Shown here one piece after another: positions 52,900 through 62,764 of a stretch of 64,000 nucleotides of DNA (the first letter of the stretch is position 1; each line of letters starts with the position of its first letter). Source of the DNA: Erwinia mallotivora (GTDB lineage Bacteria > Pseudomonadota > Gammaproteobacteria > Enterobacterales > Enterobacteriaceae); assembly GCF_000590885.1 (NCBI RefSeq), contig NZ_JFHN01000022.1, forward strand, positions 43,409 through 107,408, read 5' to 3'. Position numbers and translations under genes: made by a program. Below the pieces are notes generated by a model, which saw only the letters and a program-made list of their open reading frames with translations, was not told where the DNA came from and did no database searches.

Positions 52900-55689
52900 T
52901 TATTGACCTATTACGATATTAAGCGTGCTCTTATAAACACCGATATCTTCAGCTATCAGGTTGCCCACTTCTTTTCCATCAACCAATACAAATATCTGTC
53001 CCTTTCCTACCTGTTCAGAGGTAAATAATGCTGAATACACACCATTATCTTCGCTGACATCTGAGATCCGGGCACCGCTAATTCCAGTGCTACTAAATGT
53101 AATGGCAGAACCTGTAACCGGGTTATTGTTTTTGTCCCTTGCAATAACTGAAAGGGCAATTGCGTCTTTACCGTCGGAGGAGATGATATTCTTGTCTATG
53201 GCAAATGTTGAATGTGTACCATCAACTTCACCGGCTACGAACGTTATCTGTGCCGATATGGCATGACCGTTGGTTGTCGCCGTCACGTTATAATGACCAC
53301 TAACACGGCTGGTGGCAGTAAAGGTTGCTGTACCCTCTTTAGAAGTCCGCACGCTTGCGGAAGAAAGCTCAACCCCACTGTCAGCGCTCAGAGATACTTC
53401 ACGATCTGCTATTGGATTGTTATTGGCATCGGTGACTGTAACGGTCAACTGGTTGGCTGCTTCACCATTTGCCACTGCGTTGTTGGTTGTAACTTCCAGC
53501 CCGCTGGTCAATGCTGTGGCATCATCAGCAACAAAGGTGACATCAACGCTTTTACCTTCCTGTTCACCAACACGTGCGGTGATTTTACGTACACCTGCTT
53601 TTACATGAGTAAAATCGACTGTCACTTCGCCTTTTTCATCAGTTAATAACGATTGTGCAGGGATTTCGTCGCTGTCTGCGGTGAAGGTAACTTGCTGGTT
53701 CGGTATCAGATTGCCCTGGGCATCTTTCACTACCGCTTTAAGCTGGATGAGGTCCTTACCGTTAGCGACCGCATTGTCTTTCACGACCGTAAAGCTGGCA
53801 ATCTGTGCTGTCGCACTATCAGCGACAACATCCACGACTGCGCTGGAAAAGGTTACGCCACGTGCCGCAGGGGTGATAGTGATCGCCTGTGCCAGCTTCC
53901 CTGCGGTAAGGGTCGCAGTATATTGACCCGCGTTTTGACGTTTAAATGCTGAGAGTACTGCACCGGACGTTTCCATCTCTTTGAGATTCTCAATACCGAT
54001 TTCTTCTTCCTGAATATCGACAGGATTTCCCTGGTTGTCTTTCACCGACAGCGTCAGTATCTGCTGTGACTGACCGTCGGCAGGCAGTGAACTTTGCGGA
54101 GGTGTCAGAGTACTTTCGGCAAGACTGACGGCCGCTTCAGTCACCGTTACCTGGGTTTGCGCCTTGCGGGAAGCATTTCCTTTCTCATCAATGGCGACAC
54201 CGCTGATAACATAATTATTGATTGCGTTCGGTCCATATTTATAGTCCGGTAAGATAATGCTGTAGTCGTCAGGTCCGTTAGCAATAATCTTTCCACCGTT
54301 GGCAATTAACGTAGTTGCAGACCAGTCAATGCGTGCCAGAGGATATTTTGTATTTACAGAAACGTTGAGGCTTTTTTGCTCTCCAGCGTAGCCTTTAATT
54401 AAACTGGCCGTTTTTAATTTTATGACCTCATTTTTACGATATTCCAGCACGATGTTATTATTGCGGTCGACTAAATCATATCTGCTGCCAGCAAGACTGC
54501 GCATTGCAGCTACCCGAGAACTGTCGATCTGATGTTTCCATGGCACACCCAGCTGATAATTAAGTTGCGCGCCAATATGATTATTGCTCATATCTTTACT
54601 GCCCTGACGCCTTTCAGTGCTCACTGTAAGTAAAGGAAAAGGTGTGAGCGTGAGGCCTGCTGTTAAAGCATGCGGATTTTTCTGCCGATTATCTTTGCCA
54701 AAGAGTGCAACTTCGTTACCATAATATTTTTCATAATTCAGCTTAGTACCCAGATGCGGCATGGCTGGCAACCAGGCTTCAGTGCGAATATCCCAGCCGT
54801 TTGCCGGACGTTCTTTGTAGTCTTGAAAGTCAGGGGAGTTTTTCCAGTTGGTCAACCCGTAATAGCCATTCGTACTCAACTTGATAAAATCACGCCAGTA
54901 TTCCATGCCAATACCAGAACGGGCATGGCTGCGAGACAAATCATAATCAAGGAAAGTATTAATACCAGCCATAAAGCTGTCTGCAAAATGGCGTATACCA
55001 AGGCCCAGATTAGCCTGCGCACGATCATCAGTACGATGGATACTACCCTGGGTAAAAATCAGCTGCTTCTGCTGGTCATGCAAAGGTAATAACAAATCCA
55101 GCTGAGAGTTTTTTAGCGACAGGTTTTTATCAGCATCCAGCTGAACGCGGGCCGTTCCATAGCTGCCCAGCCATTGCTGAATTTCAGCATTTACTTCGCT
55201 GGTAGCCATACCTCTCGCCAGCGCAGCAGCGGCTTTACTATCAGGATTGCTGGCCATGAAAGAGCCTGCCTGACTGGCGAAACCGGCGATTTTTGCTTCC
55301 TTCTCACCGTTTGCTTCTTCTGGTGCAACACCATCATGCTGCCAGTTTACCGATGGCAGCGGCGCCGGGGGAACGTCCAATTCATCACCCGGCTTCAGGT
55401 GATCAAAACCACTGGAAAATGTCCTTAACTGATTGAGCTTACGCAGGGCATCGAGACTCATATTGTATTTTTGCGCAACAGTCTGCACAGTTTCTGATTC
55501 TTTCAGTATATAGACATGCGTTGCCATGGTGGATGCATCAGCGGAATGCGCCAGAAAGCGATTACCGGATTGCGCGCCAGCTAACGGTGATATTACCGAG
55601 CAGGCCACAGGAAAAGCACATTGCACGGCGATATTTATCCAGGCAACGCGTTGATACCATTTATTATATATTCTGGTTCTGCTTTTCAA
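52900..55689 (-). CDS. Intimin/invasin-family inverse autotransporter (type Ve)
   Basis: 929 residues. A long N-terminal signal region is followed by a LysM peptidoglycan-binding motif (residues about 57-105: VYILKESETVQTVAQKYNMS). Next is the inverse-autotransporter barrel (about 165-420: GTARVQLDADKNLSLKNSQLDLLLPL, GLGIRHFADSFMAGINTFLDYD, WLPAMPHLGTKLNYEKYYG in parts). At least four bacterial Ig-like (Big_1) domains complete it, e.g. DNAVANGKDLIQLKAVVKDA and NNAVANGEAANQLTVTVTDA. There is no C-terminal lectin domain. The start codon is TTG (55689), justified by GGAGGAGG five bases upstream. It anchors in the outer membrane and exposes the Ig stalk. Confidence 0.9.
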   Translation of the reverse strand: MKSRTRIYNKWYQRVAWINIAVQCAFPVACSVISPLAGAQSGNRFLAHSADASTMATHVYILKESETVQTVAQKYNMSLDALRKLNQLRTFSSGFDHLKPGDELDVPPAPLPSVNWQHDGVAPEEANGEKEAKIAGFASQAGSFMASNPDSKAAAALARGMATSEVNAEIQQWLGSYGTARVQLDADKNLSLKNSQLDLLLPLHDQQKQLIFTQGSIHRTDDRAQANLGLGIRHFADSFMAGINTFLDYDLSRSHARSGIGMEYWRDFIKLSTNGYYGLTNWKNSPDFQDYKERPANGWDIRTEAWLPAMPHLGTKLNYEKYYGNEVALFGKDNRQKNPHALTAGLTLTPFPLLTVSTERRQGSKDMSNNHIGAQLNYQLGVPWKHQIDSSRVAAMRSLAGSRYDLVDRNNNIVLEYRKNEVIKLKTASLIKGYAGEQKSLNVSVNTKYPLARIDWSATTLIANGGKIIANGPDDYSIILPDYKYGPNAINNYVISGVAIDEKGNASRKAQTQVTVTEAAVSLAESTLTPPQSSLPADGQSQQILTLSVKDNQGNPVDIQEEEIGIENLKEMETSGAVLSAFKRQNAGQYTATLTAGKLAQAITITPAARGVTFSSAVVDVVADSATAQIASFTVVKDNAVANGKDLIQLKAVVKDAQGNLIPNQQVTFTADSDEIPAQSLLTDEKGEVTVDFTHVKAGVRKITARVGEQEGKSVDVTFVADDATALTSGLEVTTNNAVANGEAANQLTVTVTDANNNPIADREVSLSADSGVELSSASVRTSKEGTATFTATSRVSGHYNVTATTNGHAISAQITFVAGEVDGTHSTFAIDKNIISSDGKDAIALSVIARDKNNNPVTGSAITFSSTGISGARISDVSEDNGVYSALFTSEQVGKGQIFVLVDGKEVGNLIAEDIGVYKSTLNIVIGQ

Positions 55690-57203
55690 TATACCTCCTC
55701 CCCCTGGTTATGATGATTTTGATAAAATGTTGAATTTATTTTTCGCATATAAAGCCACAGTTAATAATTGGTATTCACTCAATGCCAGCTCTGTAATAAA
55801 GGGAAAAAACCAATTTATACGGGAGAAATCAAAACCTTACCCGCGGAGAAAATGATTAATTTACCGTACCAAAAAATTATTTAGCTGAAGTCAGATGTGA
55901 AATAAAAAATGAAAATGAATTATCTTCCACCAGAAGATAGCCAAAAAAATCACCAATAGATACAAATAAAACAAAAAAAACACCACCTGTTTTATTATCG
56001 TTTATCCTCCCTTCTAAGTGCAGATTTATACGCCACTGGTTATTATTTAAGAAAAAGTAAAATTAATAAGAACATCAATCCATATTAAATACTTACCTAA
56101 ATTTAGTACCAAAGATTAATATTTACTCTGTGCTAAACCTTCAGAATTATTTCACTTTTTATCTATTGTGTAATTAATATTGATAAGTAACAGAGTCGTC
56201 TATATCGAGGATAGAACGGCAGAAGCTGATCAGCTTGCCAACAAAATATTTACACCTTTTTGCCTTAAAAAATTATTTTTTAAGCCGGGTAAGTGTAAAG
56301 TATTCGTTTTTTACTTAACTATAAAAGCACGACCACAGGCAGGATAAAAGAACATGTCCCAGCATGGGATAATTTCTGAGAGTGGTATTTTTTAAGAAAC
56401 AATTCAGATAATTACATTCACTCTGGAGTATCCCACCCTGAGATCCATTGATGTGAATTTTCTACTTGACGGATTCAGGGTAGTGACGCCAGGAAGAAAC
56501 TCCGGAGCGAAATGCGCTTAAGTTATCGTTTGCTGAATATTTATGTGACCAGACGCTTGTGTATTGTGAGTGTGTTCCCCCAACTGATCGCAAAATGAGC
56601 AGCAAATGACTGTCTGAGGAACTGAACAGCCTGAACCCCAGATATATCCGGCTTTACACTGTTGCGCAGTGGCCGGTAAGCGTAATAATCCGCATTAGAT
56701 AACTTCCCTGTGTGAATGGTTTTATAGCAACCTCACCTTGACGTTTTAATGCTGGATGCAGCCTTTCAGCGCGGTAACTCATCAGCAGTTTTTTTATTGC
56801 ATCCCAACAGGTGTAGTCCACGCAAAATCAATGCTGATGTGAAGAACAGCACCCATATGTGCCCTACTTTTCATTATTCCCGGCAGCTAATTCGCCCTTA
56901 CCAATAACGGACGTTGTCAGGTTGATTTAGATAAATTCGGTTACTACTGAATGCCATGAAGCGGCCAGGACCTGAGATTTCAAAGAGGCAAACTTCGCTT
57001 AATTAAGCCAGACATTTACTTATAAAGCCATTACGCAAGTCCTGAGCATTGGCAGGTGAACCTCTGGTAAAAACATGCAGATGTTAAATAAAAACTTATC
57101 TAAAAGAGGGGCGATGTATCAGATGGATGCAAATGAAATAACCTCATTGTAATTCAATGAGGTTATTTCAAGCCCCGGCGTTGGGGCATTTTCTGTAGAG
57201 AAG
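55690..57203. other. Long AT-rich region without confident genes
   Basis: 1514 bp between the inverse autotransporter and the FhuE-like receptor. The left 700 bp are very AT-rich and should contain the inverse-autotransporter promoter. The right half is more balanced; a short minus-strand frame (about 56825-56665) reads like decayed coding sequence but matches nothing I know. Two hairpins near 57135-57187 end the region. I can support no gene here. Confidence 0.5.
57135..57187. terminator. Tandem hairpins at the end of the FhuE-like receptor gene
   Basis: A GC hairpin GCCCC-6 nt-GGGGC (57172-57187), followed on the plus strand by ATTTT, sits 17 bp from the receptor stop. Next to it is a perfect inverted repeat with 15-bp arms (57135-57149 and 57155-57169) and a 5-nt loop. 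In the direction of the receptor gene the second arm ends in TTATTTCATTTG, a fair U-rich tail. Confidence 0.72.
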
Positions 57204-59405
57204 TCAGAAGCGGTAATTGGCCGAAACAGAAATATTACGTGGTTCACCGTAAACGGTATTTCTGCCGACATTAATATTGTAGGTTTTATCAAAGAGATTG
57301 TTCAGATTCGCCTGAACAGAAAGCTGTCTGGTCAGTTGATAACGGCTGAACAGATCGACCAGAGCATAGCTGCCCTGCTCTGCATACAGCGTGCTGGCTC
57401 CATCCGGTCCGGCAACGTTATCCCAGGTATGCGTCTGCCAGTTGATACCGCCGCCCACCGTCAGATCCGGCAACACCGGCAGGCGATAGCTGCTGTAAAG
57501 TTTTACCGTGGTGCGTGGCTGGGTTGGATTGAGCGCCGCATCTTCTCCGTCCCGCGCAACATAACGTGTGGCACCAAAGGTCATTTGCAGGTTATCCGTT
57601 ACCGCGCCGTTAATTTCGAACTCCACGCCCTTGCTGACCGTGCCATTCTGCTCATACCAGGCATAGTCAGTACTACCCGGCACCAGCGCGTAATCCGTTG
57701 CTCCCAGATGATCCTGCTCAATACGGAACACCGCCAACGAGGCAGTGACCCGGCTGTTCATCCAGTCACCTTTGACCCCGGTTTCATAGCTTTTACCGGT
57801 AACCGGAGAGAGGTAGGCACCGCTGGCATTGCGATAAGTCTGCGGCTTAAAGATGGAGGTATAGCTTGCATAAGCAGACCAGGTGTCATCAATGTCATAC
57901 ACCAGACCCGCATAGGGCGTGATGTTATTTTTCTCCATATTCTGCGTCAGCGTATCAGCCTGGTAACGGGTGTAACGTGCGCCCAGAATCAGGTGTAGGG
58001 GATCGGCCAGCGAAATGCGGGTGGCTATGTAAGCTGACTTCTGATGAATCGTATTATCCTGTGACAGCGCCTGCTCGTCCCAGTCTGGCTCAGGATAGTT
58101 ACCCCAGTCGTTAAAATCGCCGACATCAGCAGAGGTAAAACTGGTAGAAGCGCTGAAATAACGATCGTTCTGACGGATGTAGCTGATGCCGGTCATCAGT
58201 TCATGCTGACGACCAAACAGGGTATAAGCGCCATCAATCCTCGCATCAACCGCGTTTTCTTTGCGCTTCGCCGTGTTGTAGCCCGTACCACCCAACAGGT
58301 CATAACCGGCATACGGACCAACGCCAATGCCGGTGGTTTTATCGAAGTAACCGTCTATATATAGCAGCTTACTGTCCATCGTTGCTTCGGTGTGGCTGCC
58401 ACTCAACGTCAACTGCCAGCCGTTAGTGAAGTCCTGTTTCAGGCTGGCAAAAACTTTCTTCGAATTGCTGTTGTTATAAGCCCAGTCAGGCGAAAGATTG
58501 GTACTGCGATCATAATGCGTTTTACTGCCATCCAGATAGAACGTTGGCAACCCACCCCAGGTTGCGCCCTGAATGTTAGTCTCCTCGTAGTCATAACCGA
58601 CGGACAGCGTGGTGGCATCGGTCAGGTCGGCATCCACCACACCGTAAAGAAACTTTTTCTGGGTGTGATAGTGATCAAGCCAGCTGTCGCCGTCCTGATA
58701 ACCCGCCACCACCCGGCCCCGCACCTGCCCGGATTCAGTCAGCGGCGCAGAGAGATCGGCAACATAGCGTTGCGTATCCCAGCTACCGTAACTGGCCGAG
58801 AGATTGCCTACAAATTCTTTGCTGTCAGCATGTTTGCGGATCATATTGACTGAGGCTGCCGGGCTGCCTGCACCGGTCATTAAACCGGTGGCTCCGCGCA
58901 CCACCTCAACCCGCTCATAGATAGCCGTGTCAGCCTGCGTATCACCAATGTTCCACTGGGGATCGATCAATACCGGGAAACCATCGATTTGGTAGTTATC
59001 GATCATAAAGCCGCGTGAATAAAAATTGCTGCGGTTTGCCCCGGAGTTAAATTCACTGATGCCGGTGGTATTTTTCAGGACGTCATTCAGGGTTTGCAGT
59101 TGCTGATCCTGCATACGTTGTCTGGTGATCACGCTGATGGACTGAGGCGTGTCGCGGGCGGTCAGTGCCATGCCGGTGGAAGCGCGGGTGACGGGAGTGT
59201 TGTAGTCGGTATCAGTCGTGCTGCCGTTGCTGCCAGCCGTGGCATCAACCACCAGCTCAGGCTCTTTCTGCGTGGTATCGGCTGCATGGGCCGCAGATAT
59301 CTGCAATGCGCTGATGATCATCACCGCCAGTACAGAGAGCGGAGCGTTGGCAGAGAGGGAGGCAGCATGGCGATGTCCCCTGGTATGACAAGGCGCAAAA
59401 AACAT
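57204..59405 (-). CDS. fhuE: FhuE-like TonB-dependent ferric-siderophore receptor
   Basis: 733 residues (E. coli FhuE 729). After a signal region ending SAAHAADT comes a TonB-box-like stretch (ELVVDATAG) and a plug with ARDTPQSISVITRQRMQDQQ, NFYSRGFMIDNYQIDG and YERVEVVRGATGLMTGAGSPAASVN. The barrel ends YGEPRNISVSANYRF with terminal Phe. FhuE takes up hydroxamates such as coprogen and rhodotorulate. GAGGG lies seven bases before ATG 59405, and a Fur-box-like sequence is about 190 bp upstream. The ligand cannot be proven from sequence. Confidence 0.82.
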   Translation of the reverse strand: MFFAPCHTRGHRHAASLSANAPLSVLAVMIISALQISAAHAADTTQKEPELVVDATAGSNGSTTDTDYNTPVTRASTGMALTARDTPQSISVITRQRMQDQQLQTLNDVLKNTTGISEFNSGANRSNFYSRGFMIDNYQIDGFPVLIDPQWNIGDTQADTAIYERVEVVRGATGLMTGAGSPAASVNMIRKHADSKEFVGNLSASYGSWDTQRYVADLSAPLTESGQVRGRVVAGYQDGDSWLDHYHTQKKFLYGVVDADLTDATTLSVGYDYEETNIQGATWGGLPTFYLDGSKTHYDRSTNLSPDWAYNNSNSKKVFASLKQDFTNGWQLTLSGSHTEATMDSKLLYIDGYFDKTTGIGVGPYAGYDLLGGTGYNTAKRKENAVDARIDGAYTLFGRQHELMTGISYIRQNDRYFSASTSFTSADVGDFNDWGNYPEPDWDEQALSQDNTIHQKSAYIATRISLADPLHLILGARYTRYQADTLTQNMEKNNITPYAGLVYDIDDTWSAYASYTSIFKPQTYRNASGAYLSPVTGKSYETGVKGDWMNSRVTASLAVFRIEQDHLGATDYALVPGSTDYAWYEQNGTVSKGVEFEINGAVTDNLQMTFGATRYVARDGEDAALNPTQPRTTVKLYSSYRLPVLPDLTVGGGINWQTHTWDNVAGPDGASTLYAEQGSYALVDLFSRYQLTRQLSVQANLNNLFDKTYNINVGRNTVYGEPRNISVSANYRF

Positions 59406-59798
59406 TATTTACCCTCAAAAGATTATATTTTTGATTTACTGACCGGGTACTTATCTGAAGCATCAAATTCAGAGCGCACTTTTCCCCGCCAGCGCAACCG
59501 CCACGCTGGCGACCGGGCATAGCGTCAGTAGCTCTCTCAGGGATTAACAACCCGCAACGGAAGCTGCCGGTCCTTTCAGATAAGAAAGTGAATGAGAACT
59601 ATAATCATTTTGATTAGCAATGTAAATGAAATGTATTGAACCTTTTCGGCATTTTGCTGTCGCGAGATTTACACTGCCGTTATCCCCTCAGTAAGCCCAA
59701 CAAAATGATATCTCTGCGGCCAGCACGAGCGGGGTGGTTACGGCCTTAAGGTATGGTGAAGGGAGAGATAACGGCGTGATTGTCAGCTGGTAAAGAAA
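59406..59798. promoter_or_regulatory. Region between FhuE-like receptor and yhiN
   Basis: 393 bp holding the upstream region of the receptor gene, with a Fur box at 59594-59612, and the 3' side of yhiN. No gene is seen. Confidence 0.45.
59594..59612. promoter_or_regulatory. Fur box upstream of the FhuE-like receptor
   Basis: GAGAACTATAATCATTTTG matches 14 of 19 positions of the Fur consensus, with the ATAATCATT core intact. It lies 189 bp before the ATG, which implies a long leader. Confidence 0.65.
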
Positions 59799-60983
59799 CT
59801 ACAAAGCCTGCCCGCAGGCCCAGGCGGAGCTCCACGCCCACTGAAAGTTGTATCCTCCCAGCCAGCCAGTGACATCCACCACCTCACCAATAAAGTACAA
59901 CCCCGGCACCTCCCGTGCCTCCATCGTCTTAGAAGAGAGCGCATGCGTATCCACCCCACCCAATGTCACCTCGGCGGTGCGATAACCTTCGGTCCCTCCG
60001 GGTTGCACCTGCCAGTTGTGCAGTGACGCCACCAGCTCGTTTTGCTGGCTGCTGTTAAGTTGTTTCAGCGTACATGCCGGTAATTTGCCTAACTGTTGCA
60101 GGCACTCGGCCAGACTACGTGGCAACACTTTCGCCAGCGTGTTCTTCAGGCTTTGATTAGGATGTGCTTTGCGCTCATCAGTAATCAGGCTGTCCAGAGA
60201 ACGCGCCGGTGAGAGATTAATGGTAATGATTTCGCCCGGCTGCCAGTAGCTGGAAATTTGCAGCACCGCCGGGCCGGATAAGCCACGATGGGTGAACAGC
60301 AGCGCTTCCTTAAATGTTGTGCCATCTTCAGCCGTCAGAATGGAAGGCACGGCGACACCGGACAGGCTTTGTAATTGTTCCAACAGGGGTTTATGCAGTG
60401 TGAAAGGCACCAGCCCGGCACGGGTCGGCAAAACCTTCAGACCAAACTGTTCGGCTATTTTGTAGCCAAAAGGTGACGCTCCCAGCCCCGGCATGGAGAG
60501 CCCACCGGACGCTATCACCAGCTTTTCAGCCTGTACCACACCGCTAGTCAGTTCGACGGTGTAACCCGCATCGTCTCGCATCACGTTCAGTACCTGGCTG
60601 CGCAGACGCAGCGTCACCTTAGCGGCCTCACACTCTTTCAGTAGCAGGTCGACAATCTGCTGCGCGGAGTCATCACAAAACAGTTGTCCCAGGGTTTTTT
60701 CATGCCAGGCAATGCGATGACGGTTAACCAGGTCGATAAAATCCCACTGGGTATAACGCGCCAGCGCGGATTTACAAAAATGGGGATTGTTTGAGAGGTA
60801 AGCGGCAGGTTCGGTATACAGGTTGGTAAAGTTACAGCGCCCGCCCCCGGACATCAGAATCTTTCGTCCTGCCTTTTTGCCGTTATCGATCAGTAAAATA
60901 CGTTTACCACGCTGCCCTGCCTGAGCCGCGCAGAACAGGCCAGCCGCACCCGCACCAATGATGATAACGTCAAATTTTTCCAC
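59799..60983 (-). CDS. yhiN: YhiN, HI0933-family flavoprotein
   Basis: 394 residues. An FAD-binding Rossmann fold at the N-terminus (VIIIGAGAAGLFCAAQAGQRG), GRKILMSGGGRCNFTN, GLVPFTLHKP, ALLFTHRGLSGPAVLQISSYW (in parts) and the C-terminal LYFIGEVVDVTGWLGGYNFQWAWSSA match the BaiN/YhiN family of putative NAD(P)/FAD oxidoreductases. Its physiological reaction is unknown. It is divergent from pitA as in E. coli, so the backbone order resumes here. Confidence 0.95.
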   Translation of the reverse strand: MEKFDVIIIGAGAAGLFCAAQAGQRGKRILLIDNGKKAGRKILMSGGGRCNFTNLYTEPAAYLSNNPHFCKSALARYTQWDFIDLVNRHRIAWHEKTLGQLFCDDSAQQIVDLLLKECEAAKVTLRLRSQVLNVMRDDAGYTVELTSGVVQAEKLVIASGGLSMPGLGASPFGYKIAEQFGLKVLPTRAGLVPFTLHKPLLEQLQSLSGVAVPSILTAEDGTTFKEALLFTHRGLSGPAVLQISSYWQPGEIITINLSPARSLDSLITDERKAHPNQSLKNTLAKVLPRSLAECLQQLGKLPACTLKQLNSSQQNELVASLHNWQVQPGGTEGYRTAEVTLGGVDTHALSSKTMEAREVPGLYFIGEVVDVTGWLGGYNFQWAWSSAWACGQAL

Positions 60984-61215
60984 TGCCCGCTCCAGCCATC
61001 GCTCAAAAACGGTGATTGTAGTGATTAGAAGGCACTGATACCAGACTAGCCAGGGGGCCAGATGTGAAACATCTGACTTTTTTAAGCCGCTTAAACGGGC
61101 AATTTGTTCTTAATGACACCCTGATGTCAAAAAAAGTCTATATTTCACTTTCCCCTGATGCAGTTTCTCGCGGATAATGCGCCGCGCTCATGTCCTCCAA
61201 AATGGCGTAACGCTT

Positions 61216-62715
61216 ATGCTACATCTGTTTGCTGGTCTTGATTACCATACCGGCCTGTTACTGGTCCTTGCTCTGGTGTTTGTTTTGTTCTACGAAGCCA
61301 TTAATGGTTTCCATGACACGGCTAACGCAGTGGCCACGGTGATTTATACCCGCGCTATGCGATCGCAACTGGCGGTGGTGATGGCCGGGGTGTTTAACTT
61401 CTTCGGGGTATTGTTGGGCGGGCTAAGCGTGGCTTACGCTATCGTTCATTTGCTCCCAACCGATCTGTTGCTCAATGTCGGATCGGCCCATGGGCTGGCG
61501 ATGGTCTTTTCCATGCTGCTGGCGGCAATTATCTGGAATCTCGGCACCTGGTATTTCGGTCTGCCGGCATCCAGTTCTCACACGCTTATCGGGGCAATCA
61601 TCGGCATTGGCCTCACCAACGCCCTGCTTACCGGCACCTCGGTGGTGGATGCACTCAATATCCCCAAAATGATCGGCATCCTGTTGTCGCTGGTGATTTC
61701 ACCGTTAGTTGGCCTGATGGTCGCCGGTCTTCTGGTGTTTATCCTGCGTCGCTACTGGAGTGGCAATAAAAAACGTCGTCGCATTCACATGACGCCTGCG
61801 GAACGTGAAAAAATTGACGGTAAGAAAAAACCGCCATTCTGGACCCGGATCGCCCTGATTGTCTCAGCGATTGGCGTGAGCTATTCCCACGGCGCGAATG
61901 ATGGTCAGAAAGGTATCGGTCTGATTATGTTAGTGCTGATCGGTGTGGCACCAGCAGGTTTCGTGGTGAACATGAATGCCTCCGGTTATGACATCACCCG
62001 CACCCGCGACGCGGTGAACCATCTTGAACAGTACTATCAGCAGCACGCAGATTCACTGACGCACATTGTGCAGATGGCCCCGCCGGTTGTGCCTACGCCG
62101 GAACAAAGTGCCGCAACGCCACAGGAGTTCCACTGCGATGCGTCGCGGGCGATGCCTGCCATTCAGCATGCTCAGGGTCTGCTGAACAACCTGCAAAGTT
62201 ACGATACGCTCAACGTTGAACAACGCAGTCAACTGCGTCGTCTGATGATGTGTATTTCTGATACGGCGGATAAAGTGGCGAAGCTGCCAGGGACTTCCAA
62301 CGATGACCAACGTTTCCTCGGTAAGCTGAAAGGCGACTTGTTGAATACCATCGAGTATGCGCCAGTATGGATCATCATCGCGGTGGCCTTAGCGCTGTCA
62401 CTGGGAACCATGGTGGGCTGGCGCCGTGTCGCCACCACCATCGGCGAGAAAATCGGCAAGAAAGGCATGACCTACGCACAGGGGATGTCTGCCCAGATGA
62501 CCGCCGCCGTCTCAATAGGCATTGCCAGCTATACCGGGATGCCGGTCTCCACGACGCATGTGCTTTCATCTTCTGTCGCCGGGACAATGCTGGTTGATGG
62601 CGGAGGGGTACAGGGACGCACGGTGAAGAATATCCTGCTGGCATGGGTGTTTACCCTGCCCGTCTCAATTCTGTTATCCGGTGTGCTGTACTGGATTGCA
62701 CTGAAGTTTGTCTGA
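61216..62715 (+). CDS. pitA: PitA, low-affinity inorganic phosphate (metal-phosphate)/proton symporter
   Basis: 499 residues, the E. coli length. Two inverted PHO4 repeats each carry the signature: [23 protein letters not shown] near the start and [15 protein letters not shown] in the middle, plus [16 protein letters not shown] and [16 protein letters not shown]. It transports neutral metal-phosphate complexes and is constitutive in E. coli. ATG 61216 ([13 protein letters not shown]) matches the family; the frame is open 13 codons further up. The IS element begins about 15 bp after its stop, replacing whatever followed. Confidence 0.97.
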   Translation: MLHLFAGLDYHTGLLLVLALVFVLFYEAINGFHDTANAVATVIYTRAMRSQLAVVMAGVFNFFGVLLGGLSVAYAIVHLLPTDLLLNVGSAHGLAMVFSMLLAAIIWNLGTWYFGLPASSSHTLIGAIIGIGLTNALLTGTSVVDALNIPKMIGILLSLVISPLVGLMVAGLLVFILRRYWSGNKKRRRIHMTPAEREKIDGKKKPPFWTRIALIVSAIGVSYSHGANDGQKGIGLIMLVLIGVAPAGFVVNMNASGYDITRTRDAVNHLEQYYQQHADSLTHIVQMAPPVVPTPEQSAATPQEFHCDASRAMPAIQHAQGLLNNLQSYDTLNVEQRSQLRRLMMCISDTADKVAKLPGTSNDDQRFLGKLKGDLLNTIEYAPVWIIIAVALALSLGTMVGWRRVATTIGEKIGKKGMTYAQGMSAQMTAAVSIGIASYTGMPVSTTHVLSSSVAGTMLVDGGGVQGRTVKNILLAWVFTLPVSILLSGVLYWIALKFV

Positions 62716-62764
62716 GCATGAGTTGCTGTTGACTAGTCCTGGCATAGGTTGACACTTTACGCCC

